The notes under the pieces: model-generated
What the model saw: the letters and a program-made list of their open reading frames with translations, nothing else
The model's database searches: none
What the model was told of the DNA's origin: nothing
Shown: positions 31,192-42,253 of the stretch, one piece after another
Layout of the letters: every line of letters begins with the position of its first letter
Position numbering within the stretch: position 1 is the stretch's first letter
Translations under genes and position numbers: made by a program
NCBI GenBank assembly: GCA_009746045.1
Contig: RPFO01000179.1
Span: forward strand, 1-46,871
From: Mesostigma viride
Lineage: Eukaryota; Streptophyta; Mesostigmatophyceae; Mesostigmatales; Mesostigmataceae
Reading direction: 5' to 3'
DNA length: 46,871 nt

Positions 31192-34100
31192 CCTTGGCAC
31201 GTTTTCACCCCATTGAAAAAGTAATGCTGGATCAGCAGTTTCTCTGCATCCAGGACAGGAATGACCTGCCCAAGATAGAAGTGTCTGGGGCTCAAGATCA
31301 TGAACGTCAGGGGTTGGTAGAACGTACCATGAGAGCCATCAGGGATGTGATAAGAAAAATGCCATCCAGGTTGGCTGACTCTGGTAGCTATGCTGACAGG
31401 GCATCTTGGGCAGCAGGGGTGACTACCCAGCTAAACGCCAAACCAATAATGTCCTCACCTTTTGGGGAAATCACCCCAACTGGCCTTCAGTCAGGCAGCT
31501 ATGCTTCAGAGGTACACACTCACTACAACACACAAAGGCAGCACTTAGCCAAGTTGCTGGCAAAGAAAGACAAAAATAATGCCAGGCCTGTGTTTGAAGT
31601 GGGGGACCATGTGTTGTTTTTCAGAGAGGGTGACAGAGGAAGAGCACACTCTGCCAGATGGCACGGTCCAGCTGTAGTCACCAAAATTCATGAAGAAGGG
31701 ACTGCAGTCACTATACAACATGACAGAGAGCGTGTGGTCAGCAAGCATAGACTCAAGCTTTATTACCCACCACTGGCAGACGTGTCAGGGGTAGAATTCT
31801 TGGACATGGATTCAGAGCAGGAGTCTGGTGGATTGATCTCACCCAATGAATTGGCTAAGGACGTCATTGATGCAAGCACTAGTACCACAGTAGAAGCTCC
31901 TGTGTTCCTCAGTAGTGCAGCCCCACTACAACCCAATAGTCCACCTGGGCAGGAGGACGGTGCACAGGGTGAGCAGCAGGTAGCACCTCCCTCACACCTG
32001 GAGGAGTCACAAAATAGAGCAGATCCTGTCGTTCCCAGGAAGTCATTTGCTGAGATTCTTAAGGCCTTGCACAAGGCACACAACACTAAAGCAGTTGTGG
32101 CAACAGGTACAGCACAGGTCAATGCTGTAGGGGATGCAGGTCAAGATCCTAGTATTTTGGCTGTAGACACCCAAGCACAGGTGAGTATCATCAGTGCAGA
32201 AGCTGTATCTGGTCTGAAAATGAAGGCCTCACCATGGGCTAGAGTGTCAGATTTTTCAGGCAAAACCAAAATGCAGGTCAAAGGTCAGGTGAGCATTCAA
32301 ATCTTGGGTATGCCCACTCCATTTCAGGTGGTTGAGGGTTACTCAGGGAATGCCCTGTTAGGGGAACCTTTTGTATCTTACCCTGGTGTTGTCATCTCAG
32401 CTGGGAGGTTGAGTGTGGCAGGGGTAGGACAGGTGCCTCTAGATCATTTTAAAATCCCTTTGAGCCAGATTAGCACTGGGTTGGATGCTGCCATCAATGC
32501 AGTTAAGCCCAAGTACCTCCCAGGTCAGGAACCGTGTGTGGAGGACCTCATACACTCTCAAAAGCTACACCCTTCAGCGTTTGGGCTTGGTAGATGGGAT
32601 GTTGCATCCATGTCTCCCCTGTCCTATGATGATATTGTACGGGACTGCCAGACGCAGATTGGGTTTCTTAAGTGGCTTGAGGCTTTTACCAAAGCCAGGG
32701 AGGAGTGGGTTGTTCCAGATGCACGTAGTCCCACACACACACCACCTGTGACTCCTCTTGATGCTATGCCAGCTGGAGCCAAGAAGCTAAGGTTAAAGTT
32801 TGTGTGCAAGCATAAACCTCAGGCTGATGGGGGACCACCCATTTTCCATGCTAGGCCATGTGTTACTGAGTTCAGGGGCTCTACAGAGCTGACAGAGGCT
32901 GAGCTTTATACTCCTGGTATTCAGCAAACGTCTCTCAAGGTGTTGCTTTCCTTGTTTTTGCATCAGCTTAATACAGGGAAGGATTATGTGTGTAAAGCCA
33001 CAGATATCAAAAGAGCCTTTCTAAAGGGGGACCCTGCCATAGCACAGCAGGTCTGGAGAGGTCAGGTATACGTGGTGAATACTCCTAAGGTGTGGCACAG
33101 GGATATTGTTCAACCCTTGTTGAGGCCAAACCTGGGGGTTGAAGGGTTGCAGTCAGCTCCAAAAATTTTTAGGCTGTCTGCACAGGAGGTATTCATGAAG
33201 CTAGGGGCCACCTATGATGACATTGACCCTTGCCTGTTTGTCATCCCACACCCTGATGGAATGATGATGTTTGTCTGGCATGGGGATGATCAGTTAATCT
33301 CAGGTCCTAGAGCTGCAGTGGATGCTTTCATAGCTCAGGTGTCTGCCAGTTTTGAGATTGGCAAGCAGCTAGAGCTGGGCAAGGAGCCAGTCAAGTTCTG
33401 TGGCATGATGCTTGAGTTGCTGCAGCAGCAGGGCAGCTGGGTTTGTTCCATGCAGGCCTCTGCTGAATACATTAAGTCTTGTCTGGATGTCCTGCCTGTT
33501 CACATCACCCCTGACATGTGCCCTACCATTAGAGGCAAGCTTGGTTGGCTATGTGCTACATGTGCACCCCACCTGGCTTTTGTGAGCAGGGTAGATGATG
33601 AGGTACTACAGGAGGTAGGAGCACGGGCAATCAAGCAGTTGTTGCATGATGGTCCACCTTTGATGCTTCACTCACTGGACCTGTTTACTCCCATTCACAT
33701 CACGTGCATGATGGATAGTTCAATGGAGTCCAGGGTAGTTACCAAGGTTCAAGCCAGAGAGGCTGGATTGTTTTTCCTGCATAACCAAGGTGGGAAGAAG
33801 TCACTAGTCTCCTGGTTCAGTAGATTGCACAAGAGGAAAGCTGTGAGTAGCAATGTAGCTGAATGCAGGGCTGTGGTATCTTCTGTCTTGCATGCAAGGT
33901 ATCTCAATCACTTGCTGGTCTGGCTTCAACACCAGGCTGGTAGCTCTGCAGGAGTGAAAGCACATTTGCTGACTGACTCTCAATCTATCATCTCTTTCCT
34001 TGCCAATCCTTTGGCTGTACACTCGGACCTGGATTGGATTGTGCTAAAACAGGAATGCAAGTACCTGGAGTCTAAAGCCCACGTCAGGGACAAAGACAAT

Positions 34101-34193
34101 GCTGCAGATGCACTGACCAAGGTGCCACAAGCAGCAGGACCACAATACCAGGTCTTGTATGGGTTGATGAACCCTGGTTACAGTCTGAAGTGA
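31155..34193 (+). CDS. Copia-type pol: integrase remainder, protease-like, RT, RNase H
   Basis: A 1,012-aa open frame. Residues 1-80 complete the integrase core (LDQQF and GLVERTMRAIRDV carry the second Asp and the Glu). About 130-210 is a chromatin- or DNA-binding-like tail (HVLFFREGDRGRAHSARWHGP). Residues 333-415 look like a retroelement aspartic protease (ILAVDTQAQVSIIS ... ALLGEPF), but with Asp-Thr-Gln where Asp-Thr-Gly is expected. About 540-815 is reverse transcriptase (KATDIKRAFLKGD; active site WHGDD in place of YVDD). About 850-1000 is RNase H (MMDSSMES, NVAECRA, LLTDSQS, RDKDNAADALTK). RT and RNase H are of Copia type. The protease-like part lies after the integrase, unlike the usual Copia order. 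Confidence 0.85.
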   Translation: MDKEQLHRALQIALARFHPIEKVMLDQQFLCIQDRNDLPKIEVSGAQDHERQGLVERTMRAIRDVIRKMPSRLADSGSYADRASWAAGVTTQLNAKPIMSSPFGEITPTGLQSGSYASEVHTHYNTQRQHLAKLLAKKDKNNARPVFEVGDHVLFFREGDRGRAHSARWHGPAVVTKIHEEGTAVTIQHDRERVVSKHRLKLYYPPLADVSGVEFLDMDSEQESGGLISPNELAKDVIDASTSTTVEAPVFLSSAAPLQPNSPPGQEDGAQGEQQVAPPSHLEESQNRADPVVPRKSFAEILKALHKAHNTKAVVATGTAQVNAVGDAGQDPSILAVDTQAQVSIISAEAVSGLKMKASPWARVSDFSGKTKMQVKGQVSIQILGMPTPFQVVEGYSGNALLGEPFVSYPGVVISAGRLSVAGVGQVPLDHFKIPLSQISTGLDAAINAVKPKYLPGQEPCVEDLIHSQKLHPSAFGLGRWDVASMSPLSYDDIVRDCQTQIGFLKWLEAFTKAREEWVVPDARSPTHTPPVTPLDAMPAGAKKLRLKFVCKHKPQADGGPPIFHARPCVTEFRGSTELTEAELYTPGIQQTSLKVLLSLFLHQLNTGKDYVCKATDIKRAFLKGDPAIAQQVWRGQVYVVNTPKVWHRDIVQPLLRPNLGVEGLQSAPKIFRLSAQEVFMKLGATYDDIDPCLFVIPHPDGMMMFVWHGDDQLISGPRAAVDAFIAQVSASFEIGKQLELGKEPVKFCGMMLELLQQQGSWVCSMQASAEYIKSCLDVLPVHITPDMCPTIRGKLGWLCATCAPHLAFVSRVDDEVLQEVGARAIKQLLHDGPPLMLHSLDLFTPIHITCMMDSSMESRVVTKVQAREAGLFFLHNQGGKKSLVSWFSRLHKRKAVSSNVAECRAVVSSVLHARYLNHLLVWLQHQAGSSAGVKAHLLTDSQSIISFLANPLAVHSDLDWIVLKQECKYLESKAHVRDKDNAADALTKVPQAAGPQYQVLYGLMNPGYSLK

Positions 34194-34568
34194 CTGGCAC
34201 ATTGTACATGTTAGCCCATGACCCCCTGCCTAATACTGCAGCTGAAAGGCTGCAGTGGCAGCTGGGTAGTTTTCTGACAGTGAGAAGCACTGGTCTAGAA
34301 AGTTGGGACATGATGAATGTGTTATTTATTGAATAAAATTTTGTGAGACACTTGTTTGGATGACCATGACATGCTGGGGCCTGGAGCACCCATCTCACTC
34401 AGTTAAGAAACCATGCTTGAGACATGGGGCCTTTTTAATGCATCTCTTGTACATGTGTGAGGTGACCTTTGGGTCCTAGTAGGTTATCTGACAGTTTTTT
34501 AAGGCATTGGGAATGGCTGCGTCCATTTGATGGCTATGTGTGTTTCTGTTGAAACCCAAAGAAAACTT

Positions 34569-34576
34569 AAAGTGGG
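34569..34576 (+). other. Polypurine tract next to right LTR
   Basis: AAAGTGGG directly abuts the right LTR, as expected for the primer of plus-strand DNA synthesis; the sequence before it is also purine-rich. A primer-binding site after the left LTR could not be matched to a tRNA by eye. Confidence 0.7.
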
Positions 34577-34954
34577 AGTTAGTCTAAGTCTCCCGCCTGT
34601 AGCCTAAGTGGACACGTGCCAGCACCGCCGGCGCCCAATTGGGTACTGGGACGGTGCTGGACTAGAACAGTCGTGGCATGGACACGTGGCTGTACTCAGT
34701 ATGTGATGAGCCGGTACCTCAGTACCGGGACTGTAGTTGTCATGTTAGGACTGACTAGATCAGGTTGTAACTGATAGGTTAGTCCGTCCAGGATCAGTAA
34801 GTTAGTTTAACTTACGCAAAGTCTGGCCAGCCATCGTTGACGGCTGGCCAGCAGTATATGTGCCACATTATCCTAATGCCAAGGTGTCTCGTCGTTCACG
34901 CACACACACGCCATTTGGCAGTGCCCGAGCATTCCAGCTTTGTGTTGCATAACT
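34577..34954 (+). repeat. Right LTR, 378 bp
   Basis: It has the same length as the left LTR and appears identical in sequence to it, from AGTTAGTC to CATAACT. ATCAT follows at 34955-34959. Confidence 0.95.
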
Positions 34955-37900
34955 ATCATGGCTGGCCTACGTACATGGATGTCTCATAAAAAAAATGATG
35001 AGGATTCAGGCTCCCATGGTGTCATCATGGCCCGTCTACGTACATGGTTGGCATTTTTGTAATTAATGATGAGGATTCAGGCTCCCATGGTGTCATCATG
35101 GCTGGCCTACGTACATGGATGTTTCATAAAAAAAATGATGAGGATTCAGGCTCCCATGGTGTCATCATGGCCCGTCTACGTACATGGTTGGCATTTATGT
35201 AATTAATGAAGAGGATTCAGGCTCCCATGGTGTCATCATGGCCCGTCTACGTACATGGATGTCAAAGAAAAAAAATGATGAGGATTCAGGCTCCCATGGT
35301 GTCATCATGGCTGGCCTACGTACATGGATGTCTCATAAAAAAAATGATGAGGATTCAGGCTCCCATGGTGTCATCATGGCCCGTCTACGTACATGGTTGG
35401 CATTTTTGTAATTAATGATGAGGATTCAGGCTCCCATGGTGTCATCATGGCTGGCCTACGTACATGGATGTTTCATAAAAAAAATGATGAGGATTCAGGC
35501 TCCCATGGTGTCATCATGGCCCGTCTACGTACATGGTTGGCATTTATGTAATTAATGAAGAGGATTCAGGCTCCCATGGTGTCATCATGGCCCGTCTACG
35601 TACATGGATGTCAAGGAATAGTAAATGATGAGGATTCAGGCTCCCATGGTGTCATCATGGCTTGTCTACGTACATGGTTGGCATTTATGTAATTAACGAG
35701 GAGGATTCAGGCTCCATTGGTGTCATCATGGCTGGCCTACGTACATGGATGTCAAGGAATAGTAAATGATGAGGATTCAGGCTCCCATGGTGTCATCATG
35801 GCTTGTCTACGTACATGGTTGGCATTTATGTAATTAATGAGGAGGATTCAGGCTCCCATGGTGTCTCCATGGCTGGCCTACGTACATGGATGGCATTTAT
35901 GTATTTAATGATGAGGATTCAGGCTCCCATGGTGTCATCATGGCTTGTCTACCTACATGGTTGGCATTTATGTAACCTGAATCCTCTCATTAAAAAAATG
36001 AAGAGGATTCAGGCTCCCATGGTGTCTCCATGGCTGGCCTACGTACATGGATGTCAAGGAATAGTAAATGATGAGGATTCAGGCTCCCATGGTGTCATCA
36101 TGGCCCGTGTACGTACATGGATGGCATGTATGTAATTAATGAGGAGGATTCAGGCTCCCATGGTGTCATCATGGCCTGTCTACGTACATGGATGTCAAAG
36201 AAAAAGAAATGATGAGGATTCAGGCTCCCATGGTGTCATCATGGCTGGCCTACGTACATGGATGTCTCATAAAATAAATGATGAGGATTCAGGCTCCCAT
36301 GGTGTCATCATGGCTTGTCTACCTACATTGTTGGCATGTATGTAATTAATGATGAGGATTCAGGCTCCCATGGTGTCATCATGGCCCGTCTACGTACATG
36401 GATGTCAAAGAAAAAAAAATGACGAGGATTCAGGCTCCCATGGTGTCATCATGGCCCGTGTACGTACATGGATGGCATTTATGTAATTAATGATGAGGAT
36501 TCAGGCTCCCATGGTGTCATCATGGCTTGTCTACGTACATGAATGGCATTTATGTAATTAATGAGGAGGATTCAGGCTCCCATGGTGTCTCCATGGCTGG
36601 CCTACGTACATGGATGTCAAGGAATAGTAAATGATGAGGATTCAGGCTCCCATGGTGTCATCATGGCCCGTGTACCTACATGGATGGCATGTATGTAATT
36701 AATGAGGAGGATTCAGGCTCCCATGGTGTCATCATGGCTGGCCTACGTACATGGATGTCAAAGAAAAAGAAATGATGAGGATTCAGGCTCCCATGGTGTC
36801 ATCATGGCTGGCCTACGTACATGGATGTCTCATAAAATAAATGATGAGGATTCAGGCTCCCATGGTGTCATCATGGCTTGTCTACCTACATTGTTGGCAT
36901 GTATGTAATTAATGATGAGGATTCAGGCTCCCATGGTGTCATCATGGCCCGTCTACGTACATGGATGTCAAAGAAAAAAAAATGACGAGGATTCAGGCTC
37001 CCATGGTGTCATCATGGCCCGTGTACGTACATGGATGGCATTTATGTAATTAATGATGAGGATTCAGGCTCCCATGGTGTCATCATGGCTTGTCTACGTA
37101 CATGAATGGCATTTATGTAATTAATGAGGAGGATTCAGGCTCCCATGGTGTCTCCATGGCTGGCCTACGTACATGGATGTCAAGGTATAGTAAATAATGA
37201 GGATTCAGGCTCCCATGGTGTCATCATGGCCCGTCTACGTACATGGATGGCATTTATGTAGTTAATGATGAGGATTCAGGCTCCCATGGTGTCATCATGG
37301 CCCGTCTACGTACATGGATGTCAAGGAATAGTAAATGATGAGGATTCAGGCTCCCATGGTGTCATCATGGCCCGTGTACGTACATGGATGGCATGTATGT
37401 AATTAATGATGAGGATTCAGGCTCCCATGGTGTCATCATGTCATGTCTACGTACATGAATGGCATTTATGTAATTAATGATGAGGATTCAGGCTCCCATG
37501 GTGTCATCATGGCCCGTGTACGTACATGGATGGCATTTTTGTATATAATAATGAGGATTCAGGCTCCCATGGTGTCATCATGGCCCGTCTACGTACATGG
37601 ATGGCATTTATGTAATTAATGATGAGGATTCAGGCTCCCATGGGGTCATCATGGCTTGTCTACGTACATGGTTGGCATTTATGTAATTAATTAGGAGGAT
37701 TCAGGCTCCCATGGTGTCTCCATGGCTGGCCTACGTACATGGATGTCAAGGAATAGTAAATGATGAGAATTCAGGCTCCCATGGTGTCATCATGGCCCGT
37801 CTACGTACATGAATGGCATTTATGTAATTAATGATGAGGATTCAGGCTCCCATGGTGTCATCATGGCCCGTCTACGTACATGGATGTCAAAGAAAAAAAA

Positions 37901-38730
37901 ATGATGAGGATTCAGGCTCCCATGGTGTCATCATGGCCCGTCTACGTACATGGATGTCAAGGAATAGTAAATGATGAGGATTCAGGCTCCCATGGTGTCA
38001 GATGTCATGGCCTGTCTACGTACATGGATGGCATGTATGTAATTAATGATGAGGATTCAGGCTCCATTGGTGTCATCATGGCTGGCCTACGTATGTACAT
38101 GGATGTCAAAGAAAAAAAAATGATGAGGATTCAGGCTCCCATGGTGTCATCATGGCCCGTCTACGTACATGGATGTCAAGGAATAGTAAATGATGAGGAT
38201 TCAGGCTCCCATGGTGTCATCATGGCCTGTCTACGTACATGGATGGCATGTATGTATTTAATGATGAGGATTCAGGCTCCCATGGTGTCATCATGGCTGG
38301 CCTACGTACATGGATGTCTCAGAAAAAAAATGATGAGGATTCAGGCTCCCATGGTGTCATCATGGCTGGCCTACGTACATGGATGTCAAAGAAAAAAAAA
38401 TGATCAGGATTCAGGCTCCCGTGGTGTCATTATGGCCCGTCTACGTGTTGTTGGCATGTATGAAATTAATGATGAGGATTCAGGCTCCCACAGTGTCATC
38501 ATGGCTGGCCTACGTACATGGTTGGCATTTATGTAATTAATGATGAGGATTCAGGCTCCCATGGTGTCATCATTGCCCGTGTATGTACATGGTTGGCATT
38601 TATGTAATTAATGATGAGGATTCAGGCTCCATTGGTGTCATCATGGCCCGTCTACGTACATGGGTGGCATTTATGTATTTAATGATGAGGATTCAGGCTC
38701 CCATGGGGTCATCATGGCTTGTCTACGTAC
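34955..38730 (+). repeat. 71-bp satellite array, right arm, part 2
   Basis: It continues the array interrupted by the retrotransposon. From 34960 to about 37939 it is nearly the same, unit by unit, as 22619 to about 25598 (offset 12,341-12,342 bp), including rare variants such as AATTCAGG, GTCATGTCATG and the inverted CCTGAATCCTCT insert. Near its end (38400-38730) it mirrors the outer part of the left arm. Confidence 0.95.
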
Positions 38731-40443
38731 ATGGAGTCATATTGATTCATGGAACAATGAGATACCATTCTTAATTGAAAATTGTTCTTGATACTTTCAC
38801 ATGCATGCCCGGAATCGTGAATTTGTGCGGGTTTCCATGATGACAATCCTCATTGAATTCTTGAGCACACAATATTGAGCAATTTAGGGGCACTTCGGCA
38901 ATGTTGACCATTTTCATTCATGATAAAATTAACATTTAATGCAATAAATACATATTCCACTCATTTTAATAAACCATGCAAAAACTTTACAAGCACGCTC
39001 AAGCTAGGGGTGGGCTGGCATGCACGCGTGGGTGTGGGGGGGGCTGGCATGCATGCGTGGGTGTGGGGGGGGCTAGCATGCATGCGTGGGTGTGTGGGGG
39101 GGCTAGCATGCATGCGTGGGTGTGAGTGTGGGCTAGCATGCATGCGTGGGTGTGGGGGGGGCTAGCATGCATGCGTGGGTGTGTGGGGGGGCTAGCATGC
39201 ATGCGTGGGTGTGGGGGTGGGCTAGCATGCATGCGTGGGTGTGGGGGGGGCTAGCACGCCCCACCCCTCCATCGGCACAGCCAGCCTTGTGAGTCTACCC
39301 TTAACAACAAGGCTGGTAGGACGACACGCCTGAGCAGCATATGTCATGCCTATCTCAGGCTAATAATGTGTGATTTTGTGCCAACAACCAAGTTGTTCCA
39401 CCCAACAACACATTATAAACCCTCTTCCAAAATGCCCAACAAGCCGGACACGTGGAGGACCACACACGCAGTATATAAAGAGAAAATAAGCTGACTTTTT
39501 ATCCAGCCAACCTGTGGCTAGCTGCTCTGGTTAGCATGACAAATGCTAACATTTACTCAGTGGGAAAGGTGAAGAGACCATTGGAACAGCCTACCTGACG
39601 CATGTGCCACCAAAGCATTGTGTCCCGCAAAATGCACACTGCCTCCTTTCTAACAAGCACGAGCCGCTCTCTTTAGGAGACAGGTGCCAGCTCGTCAGTG
39701 TCTGGGGAAAATGATGCCGCTGCTTAGGAAGACCGCGTGAATTTCCTCGAACACAACTGTCTATAAAGCAAAAGAAATTTCAGAGAAGCATGGAAATAAA
39801 AGCATTACACCTTCCCGACAGGTTGCGGGCCACGCGCTGCAGAAAGCCAGCCACGTCACAGACGATTAACTAGCTAAAAGACACCCAGGAATCCAGCGAT
39901 GCAGCGCCAGGACCCGCAACTTTCTGGCTGCATCTGGCCGGAAAGAAGGCAAAAAGCTTACGCTCAACGAGGTAAGAAAGCAGGAAAACGCAAGCTTAAG
40001 ACGTTTAACACAAGAACGTACCATAACGGGCATTTATTCGTGCCCAGGCGCACAAGAAAGTCCACCCTTTCATGGAGTGGTTGGGCAGTACGCATCGCGC
40101 AGGGCTAATGTTATCTTACCGCAAAATGACGGGAAAGGTAAAGATAGCAGCGGGAATTTTTACGGCTTTAGAAACATCATTAAACTAGCTTTCCTTACGA
40201 CCATCAAAACTGGCAACAATCGACAATCAACCCGGCAGGCATCCAATATACTTTATTCATCCCGACAGAAATTCAGGCCGGACCCCCCCTGCCGATGGCA
40301 AAGAAAAAAAGCCCGCGACATTATAGATCGCAACCATCCCGCCATAAATTAGAATCAGTAACTAATTTTCTCCAACAATCGAGCATTTCTGCTTTCCGCG
40401 TGCCAGATTTGTCACGTTTCGTCTAAAGGCAGTCGCCATGGCC
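38731..40443 (-). repeat. Right terminal inverted repeat of the foldback element
   Basis: It is the inverted partner of 17194-18788. It includes an eight-unit GCATGCATGCGTGGGTGTG minisatellite at about 39010-39255, and the degenerate copy of the small ORF at about 39790-40352. It ends in GCAGTCGCCATGGCC. Confidence 0.85.
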
Positions 40444-41434
40444 CCTAAATCAGCCGACATAGCTTTTGGGCCTCAATTTGCACCGAAATTTGGTCCGTAC
40501 CGTCCAGCTCAGTCGGATTATGTATGTGGATCGGCCGTGTTGGTTGCATACGCAGGTATATTAATTCTTGCATTCGCCCCGGACCTTCCCCAGGACAGGT
40601 CAGGATATAACAATAATTCTTGCATTCGCCCCCGCCCTTTCCTATGGCCTGGTCAGGTTTGGGCGCGACGCCACTAGCGCGGCGCCCGCGACAGAGTGGC
40701 CAGGCTCGAGCACGTTTTCTGGATCCCAAGCACCGGATTGGACACTGTCCGAGGACTGGACAGGAATTGGCTGACCAATCGGATGCTTGCTCGTCGTCTC
40801 CAAAAACATATATAAAGAGCCAAATCGCGCGAACTACGCAAGGATCCTTTAAGCAGCGTTACTCTGCCGAAATGTCAACCTAGGCCGGTCAAGTGACGCC
40901 GAGGTGTTCACCGATAGTTCAGGTCAGCCACAGCGCGCCTTCGAATGTAGGCACGGTCGCATTTTTTTTTAGGAAATGTAGAATTGTTGTCGACCAGCTA
41001 CCAACGCCCGACCGGACCCATACAACGGAAACATCAAGGCGATGTGATGTAGGTGTGTCTGATATGTCATTAATACACAGAGCATCGTGAATATAATATA
41101 TAATAATATTATATAATATACTATAATTAATATATAATTTTAATTTTATGTTAATTTTAATGTTATTTCATATAACATAATATAATATAATATAATATAT
41201 ATAATATAATATAATATTATATAAAGTAGTATATAAAAAATTAAAATGTAAAAGAAAAATATCTACCTTATTGGGGTTTAATGTTCCTTTCCAGTTCAGC
41301 ATAAGTACACTCTTGAGTGTGTGCAATGTTTGGTTATACGCCATTGTCTTAAAATAGCAACCAATGTAAACCTCCGTCCTAACCACATTTGGATACAATA
41401 AAGACATTGATGCCTGACACATAGCATTCATTGC
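40444..41434. other. No gene recognised; AT-rich tract
   Basis: Unique sequence with a short direct repeat (AATTCTTGCATTCGCCCC near 40563 and 40615). It is followed by an almost pure A/T stretch at about 41088-41245 made of TATAATA-type words. No convincing coding frame was seen. Confidence 0.6.
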
Positions 41435-41554
41435 TTGAAATACCATGCATATTTTGTGTCAATGTTCTGCAGACCACAGCTTCAAGTGGGCATACTTCGC
41501 TTTCCTCAATATAATGGCGACATGGCATTTGGTGAAAGTGGTGAGTGCCATGAA

Positions 41555-42109
41555 GTTGCGCCGGCCGTCGTTATCCATGACGAACTGAATGGGTTTCGTG
41601 CAAATCAAGTTTTTTGTTTTGGTGTTCCAGTTGCGCCGGCCGGCGTTTCCAATGGTATCTTGCGCGCACTTGCAAAAGCTTGCACGCTTATCAACATTTT
41701 GTGTTGGTAAACATTTTATCACCTCTGGGATTTCCGCCTTCACTACCTGAGTTGCTTCTTTGTGGTTTTCAAATGCAACCGAGTTACGCCGGCCGTCGTT
41801 ACTCATGACAAATTGTAGGGGTTTTGTGCAAATCACTTTTGTATGGTTTATGTACATGCATCCAGTTGCGCCGGCCGGCGTTTCCAATGGTATCTTGCAG
41901 TTGCGCAATCAGGCCCCATTACCAAAAGTGTGTTTGTACATCTTTTTTACACCTGAAGGATTTCTGCCTGCATATCCTGAGTTGCTTCTTAATGGTTTTT
42001 AATTGCGCCCGAGTTACGCCGGCCGTCGTTATTAATGACAAACTGTATGTGTTTCATAAAATCACTTTTGTATGGTTTACATGTATCCAGTTGCGCCGGC
42101 CGGCGTTAT
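41555..42109 (+). repeat. Upstream array of six hairpin motifs in ~230-bp tandem units
   Basis: Copies start at 41555, 41630, 41783, 41865, 42013 and 42090. They alternate between form A (stem closing GTCG, followed by TTA and a nearby ATGAC) and form B (CGCC GGCC GGCG, preceded by CCA and followed by TTTCCAATGG). Each ~230-bp unit carries one A and one B, and there are two and a half units. The array lies just upstream of the transposase-like gene, probably in a leader intron. A donor-like AAGTG|GTGAGTGCC is at about 41541 and an acceptor-like TACTCATCCTCAG ends at 42192. Confidence 0.85.
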
Positions 42110-42253
42110 TAATGACGCTTGTCGTTCTTGTTTGATGCCCATCGTTTTCGTCGTGTCTTTAATGGTGATTATTTATCATTACTCATCCTCAGGGCTTTCG
42201 GTGCCGCGGGATTAAGAGGCGAAAAAAATCAGCTGCCGTCTGACCAAAGTCTG

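Larger units (their letters stand above)
26653..34954 (+). mobile_element. Copia-like LTR retrotransposon, 8.3 kb
   Basis: It is bounded by two 378-bp LTRs and a 5-bp target duplication, and inserted in the foldback satellite. Contents in order: an extra 558-aa ORF, a tandem-repeat leader, gag with a zinc knuckle, an integrase zinc site and core, a protease-like segment, reverse transcriptase, RNase H, and a purine tract before the right LTR. The coding region changes frame several times, so this copy should not make a full polyprotein. The LTRs look identical, so the insertion is recent. Confidence 0.95.
17194..40443. mobile_element. Large foldback element with satellite arms
   Basis: The outer parts, 17194-18788 and 38731-40443, are inverted copies; the outermost shared bases are GGCCATGGCGACTGC and its complement. 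Inside each, the 71-bp satellite continues in mirror orientation, reversing at about 21605. This is the build of foldback transposons, with long inverted repeats that contain tandem repeats. The arms are unequal (about 4.4 kb left and 10.5 kb right without the LTR element) because the right arm has internal duplications. No transposase is seen inside. The target-site duplication is unclear: the flanks differ, unless the palindrome GCCATGGC at both ends is itself the duplicated target. Confidence 0.8.

Noticed and set aside
18914-38774. Repeated small ORFs with sequences such as MMRIQAPMVSS or NDEDSGSHGV
   Set aside because: They are frames of the 71-bp satellite, interrupted wherever linkers vary and present in both orientations; not genes.
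18378-39255. Regular 30-bp and 71-bp repeats resembling a CRISPR array
   Set aside because: The intervening sequence is not unique spacers but further repeat, in eukaryotic foldback context without cas genes.
40438-40677. 79-aa plus-strand frame starting at the foldback border
   Set aside because: It begins inside the terminal repeat and runs into unique DNA with short direct repeats; no domain or splice support.
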